DNA of 64,000 nt from FLUQ01 sp031550605. GTDB lineage: Bacteria > Desulfobacterota > Desulfovibrionia > Desulfovibrionales > Desulfovibrionaceae. The DNA is taken from NCBI GenBank assembly GCA_031550605.1, contig JAVBOK010000069.1, forward strand, positions 13,122 to 77,121, written 5' to 3'. A program made the translations under genes and the position numbers. The notes under the pieces were generated by a model. That model ran no database searches, was not told where the DNA came from, and worked only from the letters and a program-made list of their open reading frames with translations. Shown here one piece after another: positions 8,663 to 17,480 of this stretch; the stretch's first letter is position 1; each line of letters opens with the position of its first letter.

Positions 8663-9943
8663 GGAAGACGTGTCGCGGACTTGTTTCCGCCACAGGTCAA
8701 TAGCGCGGGTAAAGGCGGGGACAAGCACGTCGTAGCGTTCGGAACCGGCCAGGGAAAAGGCGGCCGGCCGGGTGGAGCAAAGGATCAGCACCGCGTGCAG
8801 GCGGCCGCCGCGGTAGAAGGGGCGGGCGATATACGAGCGGACGCCCCGGGGCACGAACAGAACCCAGTCGATGGATTTGATGCTGTCCAGGGTGTCGTCG
8901 ACCACCAGACAACCCAGGCCGTGGCGCTCAATGTCCTGGGCGATGGTGCCTTCATAGGAAAACGTGCTGCCCCAGGGCAGGTCGGCGCAGGGTTTGCCCA
9001 CCCCGTACACGGTGACGCATCCCTTGCGGGCCTTGATGTCGGAAAAAATCAGGGCGTCATAGGCATGCGGTTCGTGGCTGGCCAGCAGGCCCTCCATGGC
9101 GGCGCGCAGGGAAGGTGCGGCCTCTGCCTGTTGCAGCAGCGCATGTTCCGCCGACCCCGGAGGGGCTTTTTTCGCGGCGAGGGCCGGCCGGTTCTGGCCC
9201 GTCCTGCGCAGCAGGCAGAGCCGGGCCAGACGCCGGCCCTCCCAAATCACGTGGGGAAGGCGCGCTTCCTCGCTGACGGCGGCGCCCGCCGCGCCACGCA
9301 ATATCAGCGAGCCGCTCCAGACAGGATTTTCGGCCATATGATCCAGGGCCTTGGATGCGGCGGATGCGGCGGCACGGGGCATGAGCGAAAAAAAGGAGCG
9401 ATGGTCTTCGTCCGGGGCAAAGCCGAAGTGCTGCGCAGCTTCCGCGTTGCATCCCGCGATATTCCGCGTGGAAAGATCCACAAGCAGCACGGGGTAGCCG
9501 GCGGCTGACCGGCACAGGCCCTGCCTGCCCGCGGCGGCATGGTTCAGTTCAGGGATCAGATACTCCCAAGCCGGCTGCAACAGCCCGTTGTAATAATTCT
9601 TGTTGTTCGGGCAGGGCCAGCCCTGCAGCAGCTGCCATTGCCCCGGGTTCTGCCCGTTCTGGCCGGTAAGGCGGAAAAAGGCGCAGGCCGGGGAACGCGA
9701 AGCGATGGCTTCCCAGAACTCCGTCAACTGCAGATGGTCTTCGGCCGCCGTGGCCTGCCGCCGGAAATGAGCGTCCTTGAGCAGGGATTCGGTTTTGTCG
9801 CCCAGCAGCGGGTGCCGCCAGGGGTGCAGCACTTCCAGGCGCGAACGCGGCACCTCGATACGCCAGGCGAGGCCGGGAAAGGAACAGACCCACGCCTGAA
9901 TCCAGGAAACGGCGGATTCGGGCGGCATTGCTGGGTGACTCAT
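8657..9943 (-). CDS. PAS/GAF-like sensory protein
   Basis: A 428-aa soluble protein. Residues ~150-200 (YPVLLVDLSTRNIAGCNAEAAQHFGF) read as a PAS fold. The C-terminal ~160 residues (LLASHEPHAYDALIFSD, then GTIAQDIERHGLGCLVVDDT and VLFVPRGVRSYIARPFY) look like a GAF domain. No kinase, GGDEF or HTH output domain is visible, so it may signal by protein-protein contact. The gene starts one base upstream of the end of the tonB-like gene and is probably the last member of the exbB-exbD-tonB unit. The link to energy-coupled uptake is by position only. Confidence 0.6.
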   Translation of the reverse strand: MSHPAMPPESAVSWIQAWVCSFPGLAWRIEVPRSRLEVLHPWRHPLLGDKTESLLKDAHFRRQATAAEDHLQLTEFWEAIASRSPACAFFRLTGQNGQNPGQWQLLQGWPCPNNKNYYNGLLQPAWEYLIPELNHAAAGRQGLCRSAAGYPVLLVDLSTRNIAGCNAEAAQHFGFAPDEDHRSFFSLMPRAAASAASKALDHMAENPVWSGSLILRGAAGAAVSEEARLPHVIWEGRRLARLCLLRRTGQNRPALAAKKAPPGSAEHALLQQAEAAPSLRAAMEGLLASHEPHAYDALIFSDIKARKGCVTVYGVGKPCADLPWGSTFSYEGTIAQDIERHGLGCLVVDDTLDSIKSIDWVLFVPRGVRSYIARPFYRGGRLHAVLILCSTRPAAFSLAGSERYDVLVPAFTRAIDLWRKQVRDTSSR

Positions 9944-10459
9944 TTATAAAGCGTACTGGTATTTGACCGGAAGGACCAGAGAAATCTCTTCCGTTCCCAG
10001 GATGGAAGGGCGTTTCACCACCCCGCTGGCCTGTCTGACGGCTTCTTCGGCGGCCCGGTCGAGAGCCGGGTTGCCCGACCCCCCGCTCAGTCTGATATGC
10101 TGGAACGTGCCGTCCGGGACGATGGTGAGGGAAAACAGGGCCAGACCGATAAATTCCCGCCGGGCAAGAGGGGAAACAAAACGGCGGGCATGGACCGCCT
10201 GCAGCACGTCTTCAAGATAGCGCCGCCGTTCCTGGGCGCGTTTATCCACCCCGTCCCGTCTGGCACTTTCCGCATCGGCCGCTTCCAGAGACACGGAAAC
10301 GGTTTCGGCTATCAGGGGCGCGCCGGACGTGAATTCATGGCTGAGACGCTGGCCCTGCCCGTACAGGGCGGTGATTTCGGACCAGGGCAGATGGAACAGC
10401 ATGAAATGCAGAAACAGGGAGATGGCCAGTCCGGCATACAAGCGCGACGCGTCGGTCAT
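9944..10459 (-). CDS. tonB: TonB-family energy transducer
   Basis: A 171-aa protein with one N-terminal membrane helix (LYAGLAISLFLHFMLFHL) and a C-terminal TonB fold: RREFIGLALFSLTIVPDGTFQHIRLSGGSGNPALDRAAEEAV. TonB spans the periplasm and passes proton-motive energy from ExbBD to outer-membrane receptors. It is short and lacks a long proline-rich linker. Its ATG overlaps the exbD stop (ATGA), giving the order exbB-exbD-tonB. No TonB-dependent receptor is in the window, so the ligand is unknown. It could be a TolA-like paralogue, but the C-terminal signature favours TonB. Confidence 0.85.
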   Translation of the reverse strand: MTDASRLYAGLAISLFLHFMLFHLPWSEITALYGQGQRLSHEFTSGAPLIAETVSVSLEAADAESARRDGVDKRAQERRRYLEDVLQAVHARRFVSPLARREFIGLALFSLTIVPDGTFQHIRLSGGSGNPALDRAAEEAVRQASGVVKRPSILGTEEISLVLPVKYQYAL

Positions 10460-10917
10460 GGCCGTTCCTGTGTCCCTTGGCCGGCGGGTTCCGAACCGGG
10501 CTTGCCCGTGGCGATGACCAGCCGTTCGCCGCCCAGTTTGCGCACCGCGTCGACAATGCGCACCAGGGCTTCCACCGGCGCGTCGGGCGCTGTCCGCAGC
10601 ACCAGTTGCCGGCGGTCCGGCAGGCCCGCGCCGTTCCGCGCGGCGCTGTTCCGCAGGAAAAGGCCCAGATCTGCGGGCTTCAGGGCGACTCCTTCGCAGG
10701 ACAGGCTGCCGTCGGAAGCCAGCCGCAGTTCCAGAATTTTTCCGGACAGCGGGCGGCTGGTCTGGGCCGGGGGCAGTTCCACGTCCATGCCGCGCACGGC
10801 AAAAGCTGACGCGATGATGAAAAACAGCAGCAGAATGAAAATGACATCCAGCAGCGGGGTCAGATCCGGCCCTTCATCTTCCCGGTACCCGGCGTCGCGG
10901 AAGAACGCCTTAATCAT
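10456..10917 (-). CDS. exbD: ExbD/TolR-family biopolymer transport protein
   Basis: A 153-aa protein with a single N-terminal helix carrying the essential aspartate, LTPLLDVIFILLLFFIIASA, and a periplasmic C-terminal domain (KILELRLASDGSL, then RQLVLRTAPDAPVEALVRIVDAVRKLG). The aspartate is the proton-handling residue of ExbD/TolR. The ATG at 10917 overlaps exbB by eight bases; a longer in-frame start would run deeper into exbB. It pairs with the neighbouring ExbB and TonB to make the inner-membrane motor. Confidence 0.93.
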   Translation of the reverse strand: MIKAFFRDAGYREDEGPDLTPLLDVIFILLLFFIIASAFAVRGMDVELPPAQTSRPLSGKILELRLASDGSLSCEGVALKPADLGLFLRNSAARNGAGLPDRRQLVLRTAPDAPVEALVRIVDAVRKLGGERLVIATGKPGSEPAGQGTQERP

Positions 10918-11521
10918 GGTCTTGTCCGTTCCGGCCCGTCTCCAGAACCACAAGGGAAGCGGCAAGCCGGTGCAGGGCCTTGCAGGTGCGGCGGCAACGC
11001 CCCTGAAAAGCGTGCAGCGCCAGCAGCACGGGTATGGCGATCAGAAGCCCGGCCGCCGTGGTAAGCAGAGCCTGCCAGATGCCTTCAGCCAGGACGGAGA
11101 GATCCACGCCGCCCTGAGTCGCCGCCAGCCGCGAAAAGGTGTTGATCATTCCCAGAATCGTGCCCAGAAGCCCCAGCAGGGGAGCCGCCCTGACGATGAC
11201 GCTGAGCACGGACAGGTTTTTTTCCAGCCGGGCCATGATTTCCTCCGCCAGCAGGGACAGGACGTCATTTTTCTCCGGAGACGGCGGCGCGATTAGTTCC
11301 TGGAAAAAAGGGGCGAAGACCGGCGATCCTTCCGGCAGCAAGGTTTTGACGGCGGAAATGTCCCGGAGGGACAGGGCGGCGGCGATTTTTTTGTCCATGC
11401 CCGGCTGGGGAAAGCCCAGAGAAAGGTAAAAAAGCGTCCGTTCGCAGATAACGGCCAGGGCCAGAACGGACAGGCCCAGCAAAGGCCACATCACCCAGCC
11501 GCCCAGATAGAAAAAGTGCAT
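10910..11521 (-). CDS. exbB: ExbB/TolQ/MotA-family proton channel
   Basis: A 203-aa protein with three membrane segments (near residues 6-26, 105-130 and 145-168) and the MotA/TolQ/ExbB core: LSVLSVIVRAAPLLGLLGTILGMINTF. It forms the proton channel with ExbD in the inner membrane. AAGGAG lies six bases upstream of the ATG. The four tightly packed genes exbB-exbD-tonB-PAS form a clear unit. Confidence 0.93.
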   Translation of the reverse strand: MHFFYLGGWVMWPLLGLSVLALAVICERTLFYLSLGFPQPGMDKKIAAALSLRDISAVKTLLPEGSPVFAPFFQELIAPPSPEKNDVLSLLAEEIMARLEKNLSVLSVIVRAAPLLGLLGTILGMINTFSRLAATQGGVDLSVLAEGIWQALLTTAAGLLIAIPVLLALHAFQGRCRRTCKALHRLAASLVVLETGRNGQDHD

Positions 11522-11533
11522 GGAATCTCCTTG

Positions 11534-12340
11534 TCAGCGCGCGGGGAAAAAAAGTTCCGCTTCTTTCCGGTCTTTGACCAGAGGAGTCAGGCGTTCACGG
11601 GTTTGGATCGCGCCGGGGGCCGTGTCCCGCCGCAAGTGCAGGGGGCAGGCGGCCACGCAGGCCTGGCAGATGATACACAGTTTTTCGTCCGTGACCGGAC
11701 CGGCGGCGTCGACGGAAACGGCCCCGGACGGGCAGACCGCGGCGCAGGCGCCGCAGGAGGTGCAGTCCGCCAGAGCGTCGTCCGTCATGACCGGCGCGCG
11801 GCAGATGTCGGGATAGGGCCGGTAGGGGGTATTGCCGGGCAGAGCCAGGGGTTCGGGAACCGTCCCGGCGGCCAGGGCCGCCGCTTCCCGGCCCAAGCGG
11901 GAGGCCTTCTCCAGATCGGCGGCATCGGGCCTGCCCGGCGCCATGGGGAACGCGTCCGTATGGTACGAATGCCGCGAGACGAAGGCGCCGGCGGCCAGAG
12001 GGACGAAGCCCGCGGCCCGGGCCGTCTCTCCCAGTTCGAGAAGGGCGTCGTCATAATGCCGGTTGCCGTAATTGACCGCCAGAATCGTCGGGGTTTTTTC
12101 GCCCTTTGCCCTGGTCAGGGCAAGCGCCGCCAGACGCGGCACCCGGCCGAAATACACGGGCACGGCCAGAATGACCAGGTCGGCGGCGGAAAAGGTGAGG
12201 GCGGCGTTCTTTCTGGCCGCCGGCAGGGTCAGGTCGTGAAGGACCGTCGGCAGTCCCGCGCCTTTGGCCACGGTTTCCGCGATCCTGCGTGTGCTGCCGG
12301 TCGGGGAGAAACAGACGACGGAACATCGGGTCACAGGCAT
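11534..12340 (-). CDS. EFR1-type flavodoxin-ferredoxin fusion protein
   Basis: A 268-aa protein. The first ~150 residues are flavodoxin-like, with an FMN-phosphate loop CFSPTGSTRRIAETV near the N-terminus and a VPVYFGRVP segment. The last ~75 residues hold two 4Fe-4S motifs, CTSCGACAAVCP and CIICQACVAACP. Such proteins move electrons between FMN and ferredoxin clusters in the cytoplasm of anaerobes; the partner is not identifiable. AAGGAG before the ATG at 12340 fixes the start. It lies 12 bases before exbB on the same strand, so it may be transcribed into the exb unit. Confidence 0.88.
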   Translation of the reverse strand: MPVTRCSVVCFSPTGSTRRIAETVAKGAGLPTVLHDLTLPAARKNAALTFSAADLVILAVPVYFGRVPRLAALALTRAKGEKTPTILAVNYGNRHYDDALLELGETARAAGFVPLAAGAFVSRHSYHTDAFPMAPGRPDAADLEKASRLGREAAALAAGTVPEPLALPGNTPYRPYPDICRAPVMTDDALADCTSCGACAAVCPSGAVSVDAAGPVTDEKLCIICQACVAACPLHLRRDTAPGAIQTRERLTPLVKDRKEAELFFPAR

Positions 12341-12542
12341 GGATTTCTCCTTGCGGTGGAGTGTTGGCCCGGTCGGGGCGCGGCTTGGCGCCGGGCGGAG
12401 CATCCGCGGCCGGGGGCGGGCTTTGCCGCCGTTACGCGGCTGTTTGAAGCGGTGGTTGCTCCGGGTGCTGTCCGCATGAGGGAAAGAATGCACTGTGATC
12501 TTTCCGCGCCGGTGCATGCTGGCGGTATTCCAGCGTCGTATG

Positions 12543-12989
12543 CTACAAAATAAGGGTAACCGGGCCCCAGTTGGTCAGTGAAACATCCATGTCGGCAGCG
12601 AAAATGCCGCTGGCCGTCCTGCCGGGCAGGATCGCGCGCATATGAGCGCAGACCTTGTCGTACAAAACCGCGGCCTGCTCCGGAGGGCAGGCCGGATGGA
12701 AGGACGGCCGCCGTCCTTTGCGGCAGTCCGCGTACAGCGTGAATTGCGACACGAGCAGAATTTCGCCGCCGCAGTCGGCCAGCCCCAGATTCATGTGCCC
12801 TGCGTTGTCCGGGAATATCCGCAGCAGTGGCAGTTTGCGCAAAGTGGCGTCAATGTCCGGCCAGGCGGCGGGGCCGGAATCTTCCGGTCCGAAACCGACC
12901 AGCACGAGCAGGCCGGCGCCAATGGCGGCCACCGTATCGCCGTTCACCCTGACAGATGCCTGCCGTACCCGCTGCACAACCAGACGCAT
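12543..12989 (-). CDS. dtd: D-aminoacyl-tRNA deacylase
   Basis: A 148-aa protein of normal DTD length. It removes D-amino acids (and glycine from tRNA-Ala) from mischarged tRNAs. The two active-site motifs are present: SQFTL in the middle and GPVT near the C-terminus (NWGPVTLIL). It begins MRLVVQRVRQASV, the standard DTD start, which decides for the ATG at 12989 over a longer frame. It follows the acyl-CoA ligase gene by two bases and is probably co-transcribed with it. Confidence 0.95.
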   Translation of the reverse strand: MRLVVQRVRQASVRVNGDTVAAIGAGLLVLVGFGPEDSGPAAWPDIDATLRKLPLLRIFPDNAGHMNLGLADCGGEILLVSQFTLYADCRKGRRPSFHPACPPEQAAVLYDKVCAHMRAILPGRTASGIFAADMDVSLTNWGPVTLIL

Positions 12990-12991
12990 GC

Positions 12992-14791
12992 TCAGTTCCC
13001 GTTCTTTTCCCCTCCGGCCGGGGGACAGCAGGCCAGGGTCCGGGAAGCGCATTCATCCTGTTCCGGCGCATAATCCGTGGCATAGTCGGCCTGGCGGGAA
13101 TATTGTTCCATCTCCTCAAGCCGCAGGGTGCGGCGCAGCACCTTGCCGGTGATGGCCCGGGGCAGGCCGTCCCGGAATTCCACCTGGCGCGGCACCTTGT
13201 AATTGGCCAACTGCTTGCGGCAATAGCCCACCACTTCGGCCACGGTCAGTTCCACGCCGGGTTTGGGCACGACGTAGGCTTTCAGCGTTTCGCCCCGGGT
13301 GGGGTGCAGAACGGCCACAGCCACGGCTTCCTGGATTTTCGGGTGTTCCAGCAGCACGTCGTCGATTTCGCGCGGGTAGACGTTGTATCCGCCCACGATG
13401 ACCATGTCTTTCTTGCGGTCCACGATGTAGAAATAGCCGTCCTCGTCCATGGAGGCGATGTCCCCGGTATACAGCCAGCCGTTGCGCACGGCGTTGGCCG
13501 TGTCGTCGGGCCGGTTGTAGTACCCGCCCATGACCTGCGGCCCCCGGATGATCAGTTCGCCCAGCTTGCCCTGCGGCACGAGCAGGGTACCGACTTCCAT
13601 GTCCACGATCCGGGCTTCCGTATCCGGCAGGGGCATGCCGATGGAGCCGAATTTGTGCTTGCCGTGGGTGGGGGTCAGGTGGGTTATGGGCGAACATTCG
13701 GTCAGGCCGTAGCCTTCGATGACCTTGCAGCCCGTCAGTTTCTGGAAGCGTTCCAGAGCGGCCGCCGGAATGGGGGCGGAACCGGATATGCAGTATTGCA
13801 GCGAGCCCAGGTCGTACCTGGCGAAATCCTTGTGCTGCATCAGGGACAGGTACACGCTGGGCGCGCCGGGAAAAAGCGTGACTTTATGTTTGGCGATCAG
13901 GCGCAGCAGTTCGCCGGGATCATAGCGAGGGATAAGCACCGACGTCGCCTGCAGCGAGATGGGCACCAGCAGGCAGGTGGACAGCCCGTAGACGTGGAAC
14001 AGGGGCAGCAGGGAAGCGAATACGTGCGGTTTCCCCCTGAGGGTGTGCAGCACGGAAAGCGCCTGCTCCACGTTGAGGCTCAGGTTGGCGTGGGTCAGCA
14101 TGACCCCTTTGGGTTCCCCGGTGGTGCCGCCGGTATACTGCAGCAAAGCCAGGGTCTCGGCCGGATTGTCCACCGGCACGGCCAGGCGTTCCGTGCCTTG
14201 CAGCAGGGGAGGAAAGGGGAAAACGGCTTTCCTGTCGTAAGGAATGGGTTTTGCCGTGCCGTCGCGCTTTGTCTTGAAGCGGTACAGCCAGTTGAGAGGA
14301 AAGCGCAACGCGTCGCCGATGCTGGTGACGAAATATTTTTCAACGCCCAGGCGGTTGCGCAGGGGGTTCAGTTTGGGCCAGCACAGATCCACGGTGATCA
14401 TCATGCGGGCGCCTGCGTCGGTGATGTGGTTGACCAGCTCTTTTTCCATATACAGCGGGTTGGTCATGACCACCACGCCGCCAGCCTTGAGCACGGCCCA
14501 GAACGAGATCACCGTCTGCGGCAGGTTGGGCAGCATGATGGAAACCTTGTCGCCGGGCTGCAGCCCGTGGGCGTGCAGGTTGGCTGCCATGATTTCCGCC
14601 TGTTCACGCAACTGCGCATAGCTGATGCGGTAATTGCGGAACAGGCAGGCCGTCTGCCGGGGGGCTTCGTCAGCCGCGCGGTCGAGCAGGGCGCACAGAG
14701 GTTCGGCCTTGTACGTCAGAACGGCGGGCACGCCCGGATCGTAATGGGCCAGCCAGGGAAAAGCCTCGGGGGAAGGAATGGCGTCTGTCAT
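12992..14791 (-). CDS. fadD: Long-chain fatty acid--CoA ligase (AMP-forming)
   Basis: A ~599-aa acyl-adenylate-forming enzyme. It has the P-loop YTGGTTGEPKGVML, EGYGLTECSP in the core, GWLYTGDIASMDEDGYFYIVDRKKDMVIVGG at the domain hinge and a catalytic lysine region (PRAITGKVLRR) near the C-terminus. It activates fatty acids with ATP and CoA for phospholipid synthesis or oxidation. The ATG at 14791 gives the usual N-terminus; another ATG at 14842 would add 17 residues and neither has a strong ribosome site. It is followed tightly by dtd. Confidence 0.9.
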   Translation of the reverse strand: MTDAIPSPEAFPWLAHYDPGVPAVLTYKAEPLCALLDRAADEAPRQTACLFRNYRISYAQLREQAEIMAANLHAHGLQPGDKVSIMLPNLPQTVISFWAVLKAGGVVVMTNPLYMEKELVNHITDAGARMMITVDLCWPKLNPLRNRLGVEKYFVTSIGDALRFPLNWLYRFKTKRDGTAKPIPYDRKAVFPFPPLLQGTERLAVPVDNPAETLALLQYTGGTTGEPKGVMLTHANLSLNVEQALSVLHTLRGKPHVFASLLPLFHVYGLSTCLLVPISLQATSVLIPRYDPGELLRLIAKHKVTLFPGAPSVYLSLMQHKDFARYDLGSLQYCISGSAPIPAAALERFQKLTGCKVIEGYGLTECSPITHLTPTHGKHKFGSIGMPLPDTEARIVDMEVGTLLVPQGKLGELIIRGPQVMGGYYNRPDDTANAVRNGWLYTGDIASMDEDGYFYIVDRKKDMVIVGGYNVYPREIDDVLLEHPKIQEAVAVAVLHPTRGETLKAYVVPKPGVELTVAEVVGYCRKQLANYKVPRQVEFRDGLPRAITGKVLRRTLRLEEMEQYSRQADYATDYAPEQDECASRTLACCPPAGGEKNGN

Positions 14792-14935
14792 ATACTCGGC
14801 GGGGTTAAGGTGAACGCTGCTCTCAACGCGGTATAGCCGCAAGAGAAACCGGACGCAACAGGACCGGAAGCTTTATCTCGATTTTTGGTGCATTGCGCGG
14901 CGGTCTTTCAACGCATCGTCAACCAGGGGTCGCAA

Positions 14936-16132
14936 TCACCGTTTCAGTCCCGTAACCACGGCATAGGCCTTGATGCCCAGTTTTTCCCCGGTGAATCCGA
15001 GGCGTTCTTCCGTGGTGGCCTTGACGTTGACCGAAGCGATCGGCAATTGCAGCAGCGATGCGATGTTTTTGGCAATCTGTTCGCGGTACGGCGCGACTTT
15101 CGGGACCTGGGCCACCACGGTCAGATCCGCGTGGGTCAGGGTCAGGCCGCACTGCGCGGTCAGCCGCAATACCTCCGCCAGCAGGATGCCGCTGCTGATG
15201 CCGTCGAATTCCGGCGCGGAATCGGGAAACAGCGTGCCGATGTCGCCCCGGCCGGCGCAGCCCAGCAAAGCGTCCATCAACGCGTGCAGCAGGACGTCGC
15301 CGTCGGAATGGGCTGAAACGGCAAACTCGCAGGGGATGGGCACGCCCCCCAGCATAAAGGGGCGGTCACCGCCGTAGCGGTGCACATCGTAACCGAAACC
15401 GGTCACGGGCAGAGGAGCGTTCATGGAGCCTTCCGGTCCGGCGGATTGCAGCAGGGCCAGATCCGCCGGCGTCGTGATTTTCCTGTTGGTTTCGTCTCCG
15501 TCGACCACCAGCACCGCCTGCCCGAGAAGTTCAAGCAGGGCGGCGTCGTCGGTCGCCCCCAGGCCCAGCCGCGCGGCATGGTCGTGCGCACGGCGCAGCG
15601 CCGCCGGATCAAAACCCTGGGGCGTCTGCACGGCCCGCAGCCTGTCCCGCGCCGGGGTGGCGGCGACCCGGTTGTCCGCGTCGATTTCCTTGATTGTGTC
15701 CGTGACCGCCATGCCGGGAACAACCCCGGAATGGCCGGCGGCCAGGGCGTCCAGCACACGGTTGATCAGGGCCGGATCGACAAAGGGCCGGGCCGCGTCG
15801 TGGATGAGCACGGCGTCGGCTTCTTGGGGCACGGCGGTCAGACCCTTGCGCACGGAATCCTGCCGCGTCGCGCCGCCGGAGGCGATTTTCCAGGCCAGGC
15901 CGGGCGTATCGCGCAGAGCGAGGCGAGCCACGTCTTTCCGCGCCGCATCCAGAAAATCCGGCGGAAACACAAAAACCACGCCGCGCACGCGCGCGATGCG
16001 GGCGAACGGCAGGGCGGAACGCCAGTACAGGGGCTCGCCGCCAAAAGACAGAAACTGCTTGGGCCGGCCGGAAGAATACGCCGCCAGCCGCTGTCCCCGG
16101 CCGCCGGCGGCTATGATCACCCAACACTGCAT
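14936..16132 (-). CDS. ispDF: Bifunctional MEP cytidylyltransferase / MECDP synthase (IspDF)
   Basis: A 398-aa fusion of two steps of the non-mevalonate isoprenoid pathway. Residues 1-~225 are IspD (IIAAGGRGQRL nucleotide loop, RPKQFL, HDAARPFV), which makes CDP-methylerythritol. Residues ~235-398 are IspF (FGYDVHRYGG, HSDGDVLLHALMDALLG, GDIGTLFPD), which makes the cyclodiphosphate and binds zinc through the DxH motif. Such fusions are common in alpha-, delta- and epsilonproteobacteria. The ATG lies 14 bases downstream of the 3' end of rnpB, so both may share transcription. Confidence 0.95.
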   Translation of the reverse strand: MQCWVIIAAGGRGQRLAAYSSGRPKQFLSFGGEPLYWRSALPFARIARVRGVVFVFPPDFLDAARKDVARLALRDTPGLAWKIASGGATRQDSVRKGLTAVPQEADAVLIHDAARPFVDPALINRVLDALAAGHSGVVPGMAVTDTIKEIDADNRVAATPARDRLRAVQTPQGFDPAALRRAHDHAARLGLGATDDAALLELLGQAVLVVDGDETNRKITTPADLALLQSAGPEGSMNAPLPVTGFGYDVHRYGGDRPFMLGGVPIPCEFAVSAHSDGDVLLHALMDALLGCAGRGDIGTLFPDSAPEFDGISSGILLAEVLRLTAQCGLTLTHADLTVVAQVPKVAPYREQIAKNIASLLQLPIASVNVKATTEERLGFTGEKLGIKAYAVVTGLKR

Positions 16133-16146
16133 GCGATACCTGAAAC

Positions 16147-16510
16147 GGGAGCCGGACTGTAAGCCGGGTTCTGTATCCCGCCGGGGCGGGATGGTCATCA
16201 TTCCTCTAGGACGGCGGTCGCCCGCCGCCTCAAGCAACCTACCCGGGGGCTGGCCGGGCCGGCTCATAACGCCCCCCTATTCGGTCTTGCTCTGAACGGG
16301 GTTTACCGAGCTCCGCGCGTTGCCGCGCGGACTGGTGGGCTCTTACCCCACCGTTTCACCCTTACCGGGTCAGGCTGCGCCTGCCCGGCGGTCTGCTTTC
16401 TGTGGCACTGTCCAGGGGTCGCCCCCTCCGGGCGTTACCCGGCGTTCTGCCCTGCAGAGCCCGGACTTTCCTCTCCGGCTTTCACCGCAGCGATGACCCG
16501 TCCGGCTCCC
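16147..16510 (-). ncRNA. rnpB: RNase P RNA, bacterial class A
   Basis: The catalytic RNA of RNase P, which trims tRNA 5' ends. The minus strand carries the conserved GAGGAAAGTCCGGGCTC near the 5' end, then ACAGAAA, GGTAAGGGTGAAA and the GGGGGCGTTATGAG region. Its ends pair perfectly: GGGAGCCGGAC (5') with GTCCGGCTCCC (3'), an 11-bp P1 helix, which sets the boundaries to within a few bases. Confidence 0.95.
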
Positions 16511-16730
16511 GCGTACACTTGTAGAGCAAAGCGGAATAAAAAGCGAGAGGGCGTCGTTGCGCCCTCGGGTTGACGGCAGACCCCGCAGGGCCGGGGTTTG
16601 TCACGAGCCCGCCCGCTCCGGCGCTTTCCGGCGGCAATGAATGCCGTCCGCGCCCGCGCGGCGGGCCGCCGATTTTGTCATCGGCCACCGGCGCTCCGTT
16701 GCGCCCTTTTGTTTTCATTCGCCCGGAACC

Positions 16731-17456
16731 TTAATCCGAAAAATGCTCGCTCCAGTAAATGAGCCGCTGGCAGTTGGGGCAGGAAAGAATCTGCGCGCCT
16801 TTTTGCAGTTCGATATAGCTCTGGGGCGGGATGGCAATGTTACAGCCGCTGCACACGCCATTTTTGACGGACACAATGACCGGGTGCGGCAGGCGCTGGC
16901 GGATGAACTCATATCGCGACAGCACGGGCAGGGGGATTTCCTTGCCGGTATCGCCGCGTCTGGCGTCCAGGCCTTTCAGGGTTTTTTCCGCTTGGGACAG
17001 GCGGGAATCAAGGGTGGCTTCCTTTTCCTGCAGTTCCGTCTGCATGGCGGCGTACCGCTCGTCGGTTTCGGTGATGGCGGCTGTATGGCGTTCCAGTTCT
17101 TCGGCCAGAGTAATTTTTTCCTCTTCGCGCGAGCGGTTGGATTTTTCCAGAGAATCCATTTCCCGCATCATGGCGTGATATTCCTTGGCGTTGCCCACCT
17201 GCATCAGTTTGTTCTTGCTCTTCTTGATTTTGCCCATATCGGTGTCGATATCGAAATCAAGACGCTTGGCCTGCTCCTTGAGGTGCGACATCTTGTCGTT
17301 CAGGCGGTTCTTCTGCTCCTGCAGATCGGCGAATTTCGCGCGCAGTTCCTCGACTTCCCTGGGGGCTTTTTCCATTTCCTGCCGGATGACAAAAATTTCG
17401 TCATCCACTTTCTGCAAGGCCACCAGTTGTTCAATTTGTTTCAGGTACAAGCTCAA
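16731..17456 (-). CDS. CT398/DUF164-type zinc-ribbon coiled-coil protein
   Basis: A 241-aa protein. Residues ~5-180 are highly charged and heptad-like (long coiled coil), and the last ~60 residues form a C4 zinc ribbon with CSGCN and CPNCQ. The family is widespread and often lies next to NIF3 genes; its molecular role is not settled. I prefer a TTG start at 17456, because GGAGG lies five bases before it, over the TTG at 17471, which would overlap that ribosome site. It is nine bases downstream of the NIF3-like gene even at the longer start, so the two form an operon. Confidence 0.85.
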   Translation of the reverse strand: MSLYLKQIEQLVALQKVDDEIFVIRQEMEKAPREVEELRAKFADLQEQKNRLNDKMSHLKEQAKRLDFDIDTDMGKIKKSKNKLMQVGNAKEYHAMMREMDSLEKSNRSREEEKITLAEELERHTAAITETDERYAAMQTELQEKEATLDSRLSQAEKTLKGLDARRGDTGKEIPLPVLSRYEFIRQRLPHPVIVSVKNGVCSGCNIAIPPQSYIELQKGAQILSCPNCQRLIYWSEHFSD

Positions 17457-17480
17457 GGTATCCTCCTGCAATGCATGCGC

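Noticed and set aside
12956..14836. Long plus-strand open frame of 626 codons
   Set aside because: Antisense to the acyl-CoA ligase gene, whose motifs are clear; the plus frame is histidine/glutamine-rich shadow sequence.
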